64,000 nt of DNA from Geothrix campi (GTDB taxonomy: Bacteria; Acidobacteriota; Holophagae; Holophagales; Holophagaceae), in the NCBI RefSeq assembly GCF_024609265.1, contig NZ_JANHMP010000003.1, forward strand, positions 485,497-549,496, given 5' to 3'. Made by a program: the position numbers and the translations under genes. Positions 1-12,160 of the stretch are shown here, one piece after another. The notes beneath the pieces were generated by a model that had not been told where the DNA came from, ran no database searches, and saw nothing but the letters and a program-made list of their open reading frames with translations. Within the stretch, counting starts at the first letter, position 1, and each line of letters begins with the position of its first letter.

Positions 1-1
1 C

Positions 2-28
2 ATCGGGGTGAACGGGGGCATGGTCTGA
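2..28 (+). CDS. 3' end of a 3-oxoacyl-ACP reductase (FabG-like), partial
   Basis: Only the last eight codons are present, reading IGVNGGMV before a TGA stop. This tail is typical of FabG-type short-chain dehydrogenases, which often end in a VNGGM or VDGGM motif. The stop codon overlaps the ATG of the next gene (ATGA), which implies translational coupling. In aryl-polyene and fatty-acid-like clusters a fabG commonly precedes this type of ketosynthase. The call rests on a very short stretch plus context. Confidence 0.5.
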   Translation: MGVNGGMV

Positions 29-1257
29 TGCGGCGTGTGGTGGTGACCGGCATGGGGGGCGTCACCCCCTTCGGCGAGACCTGGGAGGCCATCGACCGCG
101 CGGTCTCCGCCGGGCGGAGCGGCGTGAAGGTCATGTCGGAGTGGGACCAGTACCCCGAGATCCAGACGCGCCTCGGCGTGCCCATCGAAGGCTTCGAGGT
201 GCCAAGCCACTACCCACGGAAGATGGTGCGCTCCATGGGCCGCGTGGCTCTCCTGGGCGTCCGGGCCACCGAGCTGGCGCTGCAGGACGCCGGCCTCCTG
301 GGTGACGCGGTCCTGCAGGGCGGGCGCGTCGGGGTGGCTTACGGCTCCTCCTTTGGCAGCGTCGACCCCATCGTGTCCCTTGGCCGCAGCCTGGCTTCGG
401 GGCGGATCGGCGGGCTCAGCGCCACGGGCTACATCCAGGCCATGAGCCACACGGCCGCCGTCAACATCGGGGTGTACTTCGGCCTCACGGGTCGCGTCAT
501 TCCCACCAGCACTGCCTGCACCAGCAGCAGCCAAGCCATCGGCTACGCCTACGAATGCATCCGGGAGGGCCGTCAGACCATCATGATCTCCGGTGGATCT
601 GATGAGCTGTCGATCTTCACTGCCGCCGTCTTCGACACCCTGTATGCCACCAGCCAGCGCAATGAGGCTCCCGACCAGTCACCCCGCCCCTTCGACCGGG
701 ACCGGGACGGCCTGGTGGTGGGGGAGGGTGGATGCACCCTGATCCTCGAGGACCGGGAGCACGCCTTGGCTCGCGGAGCCACGATCTACGCCGAGATCCG
801 GGGGTTCGGAACCAACTCGGATGGCGCGCACATCACCCAGCCCCAGCGATCGACCATGGCCGAGACCATCCGCCTGGCCTTGGCCGATGCGGGCCTCCAT
901 CCCGACGCCATCGACTGGGTCAACGCCCATGGCACCGCCACGGAGTACGGGGATATCGCCGAAAGCCACGCCACCCGGGACGCCTTCCAGAGGCGGATCC
1001 CCATCACCTCCTTCAAGAGCTACATGGGGCACCCCCTGGGCGCCTGCGGGTCTCTGGAAGCCTGGATGGGCATCCAGATGTCCCGGGCCGGGCGCATCGC
1101 CCCCACCCTGAATCTGGTCGAACCCGATCCCCGCTGCGCCGACCTCGACTACCTCCAGTTCGCCCATCGCGAGATGGAAGCGGTCTGCTTCATCTCCAAT
1201 AATTTCGCCTTTGGCGGGATCAACACCTCCCTCGTCTTCCAGTGCGGGGATTCGTGA
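28..1257 (+). CDS. Beta-ketoacyl-ACP synthase, aryl-polyene (ApeR/FabF-like) type
   Basis: A 409-residue condensing enzyme of the FabF/KAS II fold. It should carry out decarboxylative condensation of malonyl-ACP onto an acyl-ACP. The catalytic triad is visible: Cys164 in TACTSSSQ, His301 in NAHGTATEYGD and His335 in SYMGHPLGACG. The C-terminal NNFAFGGINTS is the usual glycine-rich loop. The N-terminus (VVVTGMGGVTPFGE, then a Y-P-R-K segment near residue 62) and the DTLYATSQRN segment resemble the second ketosynthase of aryl-polyene clusters more than housekeeping FabF. That sub-family placement comes from memory of the family. The start overlaps the upstream fabG stop. The rest of the cluster would lie left of the window. 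Confidence 0.85.
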   Translation: MRRVVVTGMGGVTPFGETWEAIDRAVSAGRSGVKVMSEWDQYPEIQTRLGVPIEGFEVPSHYPRKMVRSMGRVALLGVRATELALQDAGLLGDAVLQGGRVGVAYGSSFGSVDPIVSLGRSLASGRIGGLSATGYIQAMSHTAAVNIGVYFGLTGRVIPTSTACTSSSQAIGYAYECIREGRQTIMISGGSDELSIFTAAVFDTLYATSQRNEAPDQSPRPFDRDRDGLVVGEGGCTLILEDREHALARGATIYAEIRGFGTNSDGAHITQPQRSTMAETIRLALADAGLHPDAIDWVNAHGTATEYGDIAESHATRDAFQRRIPITSFKSYMGHPLGACGSLEAWMGIQMSRAGRIAPTLNLVEPDPRCADLDYLQFAHREMEAVCFISNNFAFGGINTSLVFQCGDS

Positions 1258-1318
1258 CCGAATCGTAAAGTGGCCCCGGTACCATGACCGATGGCTCGGA
1301 TCGGGCCGGAGGTCTTGC

Positions 1319-3178
<1,860 letters not shown>

Positions 3179-3327
3179 GGGCGAACTATCCCGGCATGGC
3201 ATAACCTCCTCGCCGGGTCCCGGCCCCGGGGGCGCCAGCGGCGCCTCCTCCGCCACCCGGCGGTCGGTTAAACTGGCGGCTGATCCCCACGCGATCCGCT
3301 GCCAGTTTTCTGTACCCGGGAGTTCCC

Positions 3328-4866
<1,539 letters not shown>

Positions 4867-4926
4867 GAAGCCACGCGGGAGTTGGACCCGGATGTGTCCT
4901 ATCATGGCGCCACCCCGGGAGTTCCC

Positions 4927-6048
4927 ATGCGTGCCGCCCTCCTCCTCTTCGCCACGCTCACCCTCGCCGCGCAGGACGAACGGGCCTTCATGGAATCCAT
5001 GAACCGGCTCGAGCGGCAGGATCCCGCCGCGAAGAAGGATCTCGAGGACCAGAGCCCTCTCCGCGCCGCCGCCCTGGCCATGGATCCTGCCAAGGCGTCC
5101 GAAAAGGACCGCTATGCCGCCGCCACCTGGCTCTGGGCCACCAACCTGATCCGGGATTTCCACTACGGCAAGGAGCAGACCTACCTGCAGGCCGCCCGTG
5201 GCCAAACCGACCTGCTGAAGGCCTGGGCCCTGCTTGAGACCGTAGGGGGGGACCTGACCCGCTCCCGGGACAGCATCCGCCTGGAGCTGGCCTGGCGGCT
5301 GGTGGACGTGGACCGGATGCGGTCCGCCTATGCCGCCGTCTCCGCCCGCCCCGACCTGAATGTCCGCGAGCTCGTCCACTGCTTCTTCGTCTCCGCCCAC
5401 CTCGGTGAATGGACCGCCATGAAGAAGCACGCCCAGGCGCTCAAGGCCCAGGGCGGGAAGCTGGAGGGTCTCCACGCCGCGGCCGAGAACACCCTGACGA
5501 TGTTCGACTACGAATCGCTGCTCAAAGCCGTCGAGACCGGCCGTCCCGAGCGGACCGTCGGCCCCCTGGCCGTCCGGAGCTTCCGGATCACGAAGCAGCG
5601 GGTGAAGATTCAGCGCATCACCGGAAGCGACAAGACCCTCCTCAAGGAATCCGAGTCCTGGTCCAAGGACTGGGTGGCCAAGCCCGACGCCACCGCGGGC
5701 CTCCTCCAGGTCGGCGCCGCGGCCCACTGGGTCGAGGGCAGCGCCCAGCCGCCTGTGTCCGGTTTTTTCGACGGTGGTCGGCTCTATCTCGTCGGCTACC
5801 GGGAGACCCAGGGCGAGCCCAGCGATTCGGGTCGCCAGGAACAGATCTGGGACCTGCACCCCGACCCCCAGGCCTCCGGCCGGTGGCGCGGAACCAACAC
5901 CCTCACGGCCTGGCGGGCGGGGACGGATCCGAAAACCGGGCCCGCGCTTCACATCATTTTCGATGTGGAGTGGGACATGCGCCCTTCTGAAACCTACCTC
6001 GAGTCTCCGTCCGTGGCTCCATCCATCCCCGTGAAATCCGGTTCCTGA
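4927..6048 (+). CDS. Secreted protein of unknown function
   Basis: 373 residues starting MRAALLLFATLTLAAQDE, a short signal peptide with likely cleavage after the alanines near residue 14. I do not recognise a family. The N-terminal half is helix-rich and alanine/leucine-rich with spaced aromatic residues, compatible with TPR-like helices. The C-terminal half (from about residue 200) looks beta-rich. A frame extends 15 codons upstream, but the ATG at 4927 sits behind a GGGAG ribosome site and begins exactly at the signal peptide. It lies 60 bases after the carboxyltransferase gene and 19 bases before the CPBP protease gene, so it may be co-transcribed with either. Confidence 0.7.
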   Translation: MRAALLLFATLTLAAQDERAFMESMNRLERQDPAAKKDLEDQSPLRAAALAMDPAKASEKDRYAAATWLWATNLIRDFHYGKEQTYLQAARGQTDLLKAWALLETVGGDLTRSRDSIRLELAWRLVDVDRMRSAYAAVSARPDLNVRELVHCFFVSAHLGEWTAMKKHAQALKAQGGKLEGLHAAAENTLTMFDYESLLKAVETGRPERTVGPLAVRSFRITKQRVKIQRITGSDKTLLKESESWSKDWVAKPDATAGLLQVGAAAHWVEGSAQPPVSGFFDGGRLYLVGYRETQGEPSDSGRQEQIWDLHPDPQASGRWRGTNTLTAWRAGTDPKTGPALHIIFDVEWDMRPSETYLESPSVAPSIPVKSGS

Positions 6049-6067
6049 CCGGCCCTCCGGACGCCCC

Positions 6068-6934
6068 ATGCGCCACGTGTTCCTCGACGACCAGGGTTCG
6101 GTACGCAACGGGTGGAAGGTTCTCGAATTCGCCGCCCTGCTCACCACCCTCGACTTCGCCAGCGCCCCCCTCGTCCAGCTGTGGCCGGCCGCCTGGCTGG
6201 TCATCCTCCCGGGCCGCTGGTTCGAGGTCGTCATCAGCCTTGTCGCCACCTGGCTCTGCCTGCGGACGGAAGGGAGTCCGCTGGCCGACGTCGGCCTCCG
6301 GCTCGATAGGCGGTTCCTGGCCGAGGTCGCCCTGGGCTCCCTGGGCGGGGCGGCGCTGATGTTGGCGACGGCCGGCCTCATCCACGGACTGGGAGGGTTC
6401 CACTTGGTTCGGGATCCGGGCACAGGGCCCGCCGCTCTGGCCATGGGCGCGTGGTCCTTCCTGGCGGTGGCCTGTTTCGAGGAAGTGCTCTTCCGCGGCT
6501 ACGCCTTCCAGAGGGCCGTGCGGGGTCTGGGGTTCGGCGGCGCCCAGGCCGTCTTCGCCCTGGCCTTCGCCTACCTGCACTGGGACAACCCGGGCATGGT
6601 AGGCGCCACCAGGGCCTGGGCCACCTTGAACATCGCCCTGGCAGCCCTGCTGCTGGGCCTCTGCTGGCGGCGCACGGGCCGTCTGGCCCTCCCCATCGGC
6701 GTACACTTGGGCTGGAACTGGACCCAGGGCAACCTCCTCGGGTTCGGCGTGAGCGGCACCGAGGCCCCGGGCTGGTGGACCCCCGTCTTCCATGGCCGCC
6801 CCGAATGGCTCACGGGGGGCGCCTTCGGCCTGGAGGCCAGCGCGGCCTGCACCCTCGTCTGCGGCGTGGCGATCCTGGGGCTATGGGGATGGCGTGGCGT
6901 CAGCGGCGGTGTTTCCACAGCTTCGGAGTCTTGA
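6068..6934 (+). CDS. CPBP-family intramembrane metalloprotease
   Basis: 288 residues with several hydrophobic segments. The CPBP (Rce1/Abi) motifs appear in order: EEVLFR at residues 138-143, then a conserved histidine in YLHWDN, then HLGWNW near residue 217. These supply the Glu and His residues of the intramembrane metal site. In bacteria the family is linked to processing of prenylated or CAAX-like proteins or to bacteriocin immunity, but the substrate here is unknown. Its 3' end overlaps the convergent GNAT gene by 35 bases. Confidence 0.85.
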   Translation: MRHVFLDDQGSVRNGWKVLEFAALLTTLDFASAPLVQLWPAAWLVILPGRWFEVVISLVATWLCLRTEGSPLADVGLRLDRRFLAEVALGSLGGAALMLATAGLIHGLGGFHLVRDPGTGPAALAMGAWSFLAVACFEEVLFRGYAFQRAVRGLGFGGAQAVFALAFAYLHWDNPGMVGATRAWATLNIALAALLLGLCWRRTGRLALPIGVHLGWNWTQGNLLGFGVSGTEAPGWWTPVFHGRPEWLTGGAFGLEASAACTLVCGVAILGLWGWRGVSGGVSTASES

Positions 6935-7400
6935 TCCCGGCGCCCATCACCAGGCGCATCTCGCTGGTGGGCACGAAGCCCATGCGCTGATAGAGACCCT
7001 CGGCCTCGAGGCTCGCGTGCAGCTCCATGATCTCCAACCCGAGCTCGCGGGCCAGGTCCAGGGCCGCATCCGTGAGGCGGGCGGCCAGGCCCTGGCGGCG
7101 ATGCGAGGGTTCTGTGTAGATGTTGAAGAGGTAGCCCCGCACGGAGAGCGGCGTCACCGGCGTGGGGAGCGCCTCCTTCATCAGCATCAGCACGCCCGCC
7201 ACGGGGCGGCCATCGTCCTCCATCAGGAAGCCGCGGCATTGACCCGTCACCAGCCAGTTCCGCAGCTGGACGCGGAAGGTCTCGGTCATGCGCCGCAGCC
7301 CCTCCTCGGAGCCGGCCTCCATGTCCCGGAACAGGGCCACGCGATGGGCCACATGGATCTCCAGATCCGCGGTCGAGGAGGGTCGGAGAGAGAGCTTCAT
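6900..7400 (-). CDS. GNAT-family N-acetyltransferase
   Basis: 166 residues from the ATG at 7400 (MKLSLRPSSTADLEIHVAHR). The acetyl-CoA loop shows in YLFNIYTEPSHRRQGLAARLTDAALDLARELGLE, carrying the R/Q-x-x-G-x-A motif A. The MKLSLRP opening matches the usual beta-1 start of GNAT proteins, so I prefer it over the ATG at 7430, which would overlap the divergent MBL gene. The acceptor substrate cannot be predicted. Confidence 0.8.
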   Translation of the reverse strand: MKLSLRPSSTADLEIHVAHRVALFRDMEAGSEEGLRRMTETFRVQLRNWLVTGQCRGFLMEDDGRPVAGVLMLMKEALPTPVTPLSVRGYLFNIYTEPSHRRQGLAARLTDAALDLARELGLEIMELHASLEAEGLYQRMGFVPTSEMRLVMGAGIKTPKLWKHRR

Positions 7401-7428
7401 GGAGTCAGTGTAGGCGCTATCCTGGGCC

Positions 7429-8208
7429 ATGCACTATGCGGCCCTGGCCTCCGGTTCCAAGGGAAACTGCCACGCTCTTTCCGAGGGCGGCCTGACATTG
7501 CTCATCGATGCGGGCATCTCCCTGCTCCAGATCCGTCGCCGCCTGGAGGCCGTGAACCTGGATTCCGGGTCCGTGCGTGCCCTGGCTCTCACGCATGAGC
7601 ACTCGGATCACATCGGCGCGGTGGGTGTGGTCCTCCGGCGCACCGACTGGGCCATCCTCGCTTCTGCCGCCACCCGCAAGGCCGTGGAGCGGATCCAGGG
7701 CATCGACATCCCCCCCTCGCGGTGGATCGAGGTGGAGGCCGGCCGACCCACAGACTGGGAGGGCTGGCGGGTGCTCCCCTTCGCCCTGCCCCATGACGCG
7801 GAAGATCCCGTGGCCTATCGGATCGAGGCCGGGGGGACGGCAACCGCCGTGGTGACCGACCTGGGCCACCCCACGGCCCTGGTGGCGGACCACCTCCAGG
7901 ATCTGGACCTGTTGGTGCTGGAGGCCAACCATGATGTGGACATGCTGCGCGAGGGGGACTACCCGCCCCAGCTCAAGGCCCGCATCCTCAGCCGGGTCGG
8001 CCACCTGAGCAACGCAGCCATGGCGGAGCTGCTGGGCCGGGTGTTCTCTCCCCGGTTGAAGCAGGTGGTGCTGGCCCACCTGAGCGAAGCCAACAACGAC
8101 CCGGGCTTGGCCCGCTTCGCCGCCGAGGAGATCCTCAGAGGCACCGAGGTGGCCCTGCACGTGGCCCACCAGCGGGATCCGCTTTCGCTCCCCCCCGCCG
8201 TGGCCTGA
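7429..8208 (+). CDS. MBL-fold metallohydrolase, YycJ/WalJ-like
   Basis: 259 residues. The metallo-beta-lactamase motif THEHSDH occupies residues 55-61 and would bind two metal ions. Further ligands are in FALPHDAEDPVAY, TDLG and the C-terminal VLAHLSEANN. The opening YAALASGSKGNC is characteristic of the YycJ/WalJ group, which in other bacteria is tied to cell-wall or DNA metabolism as a probable nuclease. It is followed after 10 bases by the LolA-like gene, so the two are likely co-transcribed. Confidence 0.85.
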   Translation: MHYAALASGSKGNCHALSEGGLTLLIDAGISLLQIRRRLEAVNLDSGSVRALALTHEHSDHIGAVGVVLRRTDWAILASAATRKAVERIQGIDIPPSRWIEVEAGRPTDWEGWRVLPFALPHDAEDPVAYRIEAGGTATAVVTDLGHPTALVADHLQDLDLLVLEANHDVDMLREGDYPPQLKARILSRVGHLSNAAMAELLGRVFSPRLKQVVLAHLSEANNDPGLARFAAEEILRGTEVALHVAHQRDPLSLPPAVA

Positions 8209-8218
8209 AGGGATCCGA

Positions 8219-8899
8219 ATGTTCCGACGCGTCCTGCTCCCTCTCCTCCTGATCCTGCCGCTGGCCGCTCAGGGCACGCCACCCACGCTGCGGGAGGCCG
8301 TGGAGCGTTTCGACGCCGCCCAGGCCCAGGTGCAGACCCTGCAGTGCCCCTTCGCGCTCACCCTGCGGCGCTCCCTGCTGAAGACGCCCTCGGTGACGAA
8401 GGGGACCCTCTACCTCCAGGGCTCCGACTTCGTCCACTTCGCCTTCCAGCCGCCGGAGGACCTGATCCTCCACCTCACCCCCAAGGCCCTCATCTCCTAC
8501 AGCCCGGAAGCGAAGGCCGGCGAGCTCATGAAGATCGGCCTCATCAAGAACGCCAACCGGAAGTTCCTGGGCCTCGGCCAGAAGCTCAGCTACCTGTCGG
8601 AGTACTTCCAGATCCAGCTGGGGGAATCAAGGGACCTGCCCGGCACCTGGCTGCTGGCCATGGTTCCCCGCACCCTCGCCATGCGCAAGCGGATGCAGGC
8701 CCTGAACCTCTGGGTGGACAAGGAGACCTGGCTGCCCCGGCAGGTCCAGTGGGTGGAGCGCAGCGGGGACTCCTGGCTGGTGGAGCTGGGCCCGCTGAAA
8801 ATCAACCAGGCCCTGCCCCCCACGGTGACCGGATTCAAGCTCCCGGAGGGCATCCCCCTCCGGAGCGAGTTCAGCTTCTTCGCCACCCGGAAGAAGTAG
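8219..8899 (+). CDS. LolA-like outer-membrane lipoprotein carrier protein
   Basis: 226 residues with a signal peptide (MFRRVLLPLLLILPLAAQ). The mature part follows the LolA/LolB pattern: an amphipathic opening (LREAVERFDAAQAQVQTLQCPF), then beta strands (GTLYLQGSDFVHFAFQPPEDLILHLTPKALISYSP). Family members carry lipoproteins or other acyl cargo across the periplasm. The sequence is divergent and could be a LolA-related protein for special cargo rather than the housekeeping LolA. Confidence 0.7.
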   Translation: MFRRVLLPLLLILPLAAQGTPPTLREAVERFDAAQAQVQTLQCPFALTLRRSLLKTPSVTKGTLYLQGSDFVHFAFQPPEDLILHLTPKALISYSPEAKAGELMKIGLIKNANRKFLGLGQKLSYLSEYFQIQLGESRDLPGTWLLAMVPRTLAMRKRMQALNLWVDKETWLPRQVQWVERSGDSWLVELGPLKINQALPPTVTGFKLPEGIPLRSEFSFFATRKK

Positions 8900-8933
8900 C
8901 GGTAGACTGCACGAGAGATCCCACGGGGGCCCG

Positions 8934-9572
8934 ATGATTGTGGTGTGCCCGGCCTGCCAGGCCCGCTTCCAGTACGACGACAGCCGGTTCGGCCATGCCC
9001 GGGCCAAGCGGTTCAAGTGCCCGAAGTGCGCCCACCTCTTCGAGGTGGCCAACCCGGCCCTGCCCGCGGCCGACCCGGCCGCCATGCCGCCCACCCTGCC
9101 CACCATGCCGCTCACCATGCCCATCTCCATGCCCGTGCCCGAGCAGGAGCCGCCCAATGAGGCCACGCTGGCCTCGGCCTTTACCACCGCCCGCAGGGAC
9201 CGTGATTCCATCCTGGTGGCCGCGGGCCTCCAGGGGGCCGGGCTGCCCGCCGGTTTCAAGTTCAGCCTGGCCTTCCTCACCGGTCCCCAGGCCTCCACTG
9301 TGCAGGTGTTGGATCGGCCCCTGATCGTCATCGGCCGCGAGGAGGGCGACGTCATCACGCAGGATCCTGAAACCTCCCGCCGCCACGCGATCCTGGAGAT
9401 CCATGGGGATGGGACGGTGTGGGTCACCGATCAGGATTCCACCAACGGCACGCAGGTCAACGGCGAGCGCATCACAGGCCCGGTCCAGCTCCTCAGCCAG
9501 CAGGAATTCACCTGCGGGAACAGCACCTTCATGTTGCTGATCCGCAATACCAACGAGTACCCGCTGCACTGA
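8934..9572 (+). CDS. Zinc-ribbon plus FHA-domain protein
   Basis: 212 residues. The N-terminus is an MJ0042-type zinc ribbon with Cys5/Cys8 and Cys29/Cys32. A proline- and methionine-rich linker follows (repeated PTMP/LTMP-like units, residues about 48-72). The C-terminal half is an FHA domain binding phosphothreonine: GR at residues 134-135, then SRRH and STNGTQVNG. It is presumably a cytoplasmic reader of Ser/Thr kinase output, but no kinase lies nearby. The next gene, a TPR membrane protein, begins 36 bases later and is the likely partner. Confidence 0.85.
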   Translation: MIVVCPACQARFQYDDSRFGHARAKRFKCPKCAHLFEVANPALPAADPAAMPPTLPTMPLTMPISMPVPEQEPPNEATLASAFTTARRDRDSILVAAGLQGAGLPAGFKFSLAFLTGPQASTVQVLDRPLIVIGREEGDVITQDPETSRRHAILEIHGDGTVWVTDQDSTNGTQVNGERITGPVQLLSQQEFTCGNSTFMLLIRNTNEYPLH

Positions 9573-9608
9573 GCCCCGTGATCCCAACGACCTGAACCGA
9601 GCGACACC

Positions 9609-11417
9609 ATGACGCCAGATCCCTACGCGCCCCATCTCCGCCAGGCGGACCAGCTGTTCGCCCAGGGGGAGGTCATCAAGGCGGGCCAGATCTGGCAGGC
9701 GATCCTCAAGCAGCAGCCCGCCCACGCCGAAGCCCGCGAGCGCCTGCTGGCCCTGCGCGAGCACCTGCTGGTCCAACGTGAGGCCGAGGCGCGCGCCGCG
9801 GCGACGCCTCCTCCGCTCCCTTCCCCCCTCCCGCCAGCTCCGGAATCCGAGCCCGAGCCCGTTCGCGTCGCAGCGCCGGCGCCGCCCCCCCGGGTCTCCG
9901 TCCCGGCGTCGGTGGAGCCCGACCGGCTGCTGATCGAAGGCTGCACACTCTACGACATGGGCCAGGTGCCGGACGCCCTCCAGAAATGGGAGCAGGTGCT
10001 GGCCCTCGATCCCACCCACACCCTGGCTCTGGGTTATGCCAATGGCGCCCGCCGCGAGTTGGGGCTCGCGCCCCTGCAGGCCGCCGCCCCCACCGCCCCC
10101 CCGGAGGAGCCCGCTCCCGTGCCCGACGAGGACGTGGACAAGCTGCTGCGCGAGGCCGTCCAGCTCTACGACATGGGGCTCACGGAGGAGGCCATCTCGA
10201 AGTGGGAGCACGTCCTCGCCCTGGAACCCCACCGGGATGAGATCCGGGGCTATCTGCGCCAGGCACGGCTGGAGGTGACCCAGGCCGAGGCCCCGCCTCC
10301 GCCGACCCAGGCCGCGGTTCCCGCACCCGCACCGACCTCCAGGCCAAGCCCCACGCCCGCCGCCGCCATCCCGGCCCTCGCCGCCGTCCCGGCCCCCGAA
10401 GCGGAGGCCTTGGCCCTGAAGCTCCGGCAGGCGGAGCATCTCCTGGGGCTCCAGCGCCCCGATGAGGCGGCCTTCACCTACCAGCAGGCCCTCCAGTTGG
10501 CCCCGGGCAATCGCGAAGCCCTGGCGGGTCTCGAGCGCTGCCGGCGGCCCCAGGTCCAGGCCGGGTCCACGGGGTCCGGCATCGCGTTGGACCTCCCGAA
10601 CCACCAGGCATCGGACCGCATCGCCATGGTGGATGAGGAGGCCACCCTCATCATCCCCGACCCGGGCCGGGTGGAGCCTCCCGCCTCCCTGACCCGGACC
10701 GCCCCGGCCCCACGGGAAGGCCTCAGCCTTCCGGCTCGCCTCCTGGAAGCCTCCTCCAGCCTTCCGTGGCTGCGGGAGCCCAAGGTGTGGGCCATGGCCG
10801 GAGGCGGCACGTTGGCCCTGGCGGTGGGCCTCTACGCCATCCACTCCTACCAGCAGGACCAGGAACTGAAGGAGGCCGTGAAGGCCGCCCGCACGGCAGC
10901 GGTGGCCCCGGTGCTCCAGCAGGCCCAGTCGCCGGACCTCTCCGAAACCCCGGCGGCGATCCTCCGCGAGGGTGAGACTGCCCTGGATAGGGAACCCCTG
11001 CGGGCCTACTTCCGGGCCCAGGCCGTGCTGGCCCTGAACCCCGGCGACGCCGCGGCGGCCCAGCTGCTGGAGAAGGCCCGGGCCGCCCTGCCCGGTGGCG
11101 CCACGGGGGCGAGCCTCCCGGAATTCCAGAAGCACCTCCAGAACGGCGACCTGGACGCCGCCGCCAAGGTCATGGACGCCCTCCTGCGGGCCCAGCCCGA
11201 TGACCCCGGCCTCCGGGCCCGGGCCGCCCGGCTGTACCTGACCTTCTGCGGGGCCCATGCCGGCCAGGCCAAGTGGGATGAGGCCGCGGAAGATCTGCGC
11301 CGGGGCCGGGCCCTCGTCCCGAGTGATAAATCCTGGCAGGCCCGGCTCAACCTCCTCGAGCGCGTGAAGACCCTGCCCAAATCCCAGCAGGCCGCCTGGC
11401 TCCCACTGCTCGGCTAG
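9609..11417 (+). CDS. TPR-repeat protein with one membrane segment
   Basis: 602 residues. Three TPR-like units lie in the first half, the last two sharing a YDMG phrase followed by A-x-x-K-W-E-x-V-L-A-L-x-P (near residues 118 and 185). They are separated by long proline/alanine linkers. A single membrane segment lies at about residues 393-414 (VWAMAGGGTLALAVGLYAIHSY), followed by a second TPR-like region. Function is unknown. The layout (cytoplasmic TPRs, one helix, periplasmic TPRs) suggests a scaffold, probably working with the upstream FHA protein. Confidence 0.75.
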   Translation: MTPDPYAPHLRQADQLFAQGEVIKAGQIWQAILKQQPAHAEARERLLALREHLLVQREAEARAAATPPPLPSPLPPAPESEPEPVRVAAPAPPPRVSVPASVEPDRLLIEGCTLYDMGQVPDALQKWEQVLALDPTHTLALGYANGARRELGLAPLQAAAPTAPPEEPAPVPDEDVDKLLREAVQLYDMGLTEEAISKWEHVLALEPHRDEIRGYLRQARLEVTQAEAPPPPTQAAVPAPAPTSRPSPTPAAAIPALAAVPAPEAEALALKLRQAEHLLGLQRPDEAAFTYQQALQLAPGNREALAGLERCRRPQVQAGSTGSGIALDLPNHQASDRIAMVDEEATLIIPDPGRVEPPASLTRTAPAPREGLSLPARLLEASSSLPWLREPKVWAMAGGGTLALAVGLYAIHSYQQDQELKEAVKAARTAAVAPVLQQAQSPDLSETPAAILREGETALDREPLRAYFRAQAVLALNPGDAAAAQLLEKARAALPGGATGASLPEFQKHLQNGDLDAAAKVMDALLRAQPDDPGLRARAARLYLTFCGAHAGQAKWDEAAEDLRRGRALVPSDKSWQARLNLLERVKTLPKSQQAAWLPLLG

Positions 11418-11528
11418 GCCGCCGGGCTCTTCGCATCTCGCGGCAAGAACCGGGTCGTCCGTGGCCCCCGGCGCGCCGGATGCTGGGCCCACGGGAGTCC
11501 TCTGCGTCTCCCGCCTGGGAGGTGCGTC

Positions 11529-12158
11529 ATGCACAAGGTCGTCCGTCCAAAGATGCTGTACTTCGGAACCCCGGTGGTCCTCATCAGCACGCTGAATCCT
11601 GATGGCTCCCCCAATCTGGCGCCCATGTCCTCGGCTTGGTGGCTGGGCGACAACTGCGTGCTGGGGATGAGCAGCCGTTCCCGAACCGTGGAGAACCTCG
11701 CCCGGGAGGGGGAGTGCGTCCTCAACCTGCCCTCCCAGGATCTGGTCGGTGCGGTGGATCGTCTGGCGCTCCTCACCGGCAGGGATCCGGTCCCGCCCTA
11801 CAAGGCCGCCATGGGCTACCGGCATGAAGCCAGGAAGTTCGAGGCCGCGGGCCTGACCCCGGTCCCTGCGGACCTGGTGAAGCCGCCGAGGGCGCTGGAG
11901 TGCCCTGTCCACCTGGAGGCCCGGGTCCGCGGGATCCGCCGGATCGGCGACGAGGACAGCCATCTGGTTAGCATCGAGACCCAGGTGGTGCGCGTTCACA
12001 TCGAGGAAAGCCTGATGATGGCGCGGGAAGGGGACTACATCGATCCCCAGCTCTGGCAGCCCCTGATCATGAGCTTCTGCGACTTCTTCGGCCTGGGCGG
12101 GGAGCCCCTCCTGCCCTCCCGCCTGGCCCGGGCCTGGCGCCCGCCGGTCGCCTCCTGA
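11529..12158 (+). CDS. Flavin reductase-like (FMN-binding split-barrel) protein
   Basis: 209 residues. The opening PVVLISTLNPDGSPNLAPMSSAWWLG is the FMN-binding split-barrel signature of the flavin reductase/DIM6-NTAB family. The following VLGMSSRSRTVENLAREGECVLNLPS is also typical. Members reduce flavins or act as small flavoproteins. The substrate is unknown. It is preceded by a 111-base gap after the TPR gene and has GGAGG just ahead of its ATG. It converges with the AraC/alkyltransferase gene, two bases apart. Confidence 0.75.
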   Translation: MHKVVRPKMLYFGTPVVLISTLNPDGSPNLAPMSSAWWLGDNCVLGMSSRSRTVENLAREGECVLNLPSQDLVGAVDRLALLTGRDPVPPYKAAMGYRHEARKFEAAGLTPVPADLVKPPRALECPVHLEARVRGIRRIGDEDSHLVSIETQVVRVHIEESLMMAREGDYIDPQLWQPLIMSFCDFFGLGGEPLLPSRLARAWRPPVAS

Positions 12159-12160
12159 AT

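Noticed and set aside
8871-11999. 1042-codon antisense frame opposite the FHA and TPR genes
   Set aside because: Same GC-driven shadow. No domain is visible and it overlaps well-supported genes.
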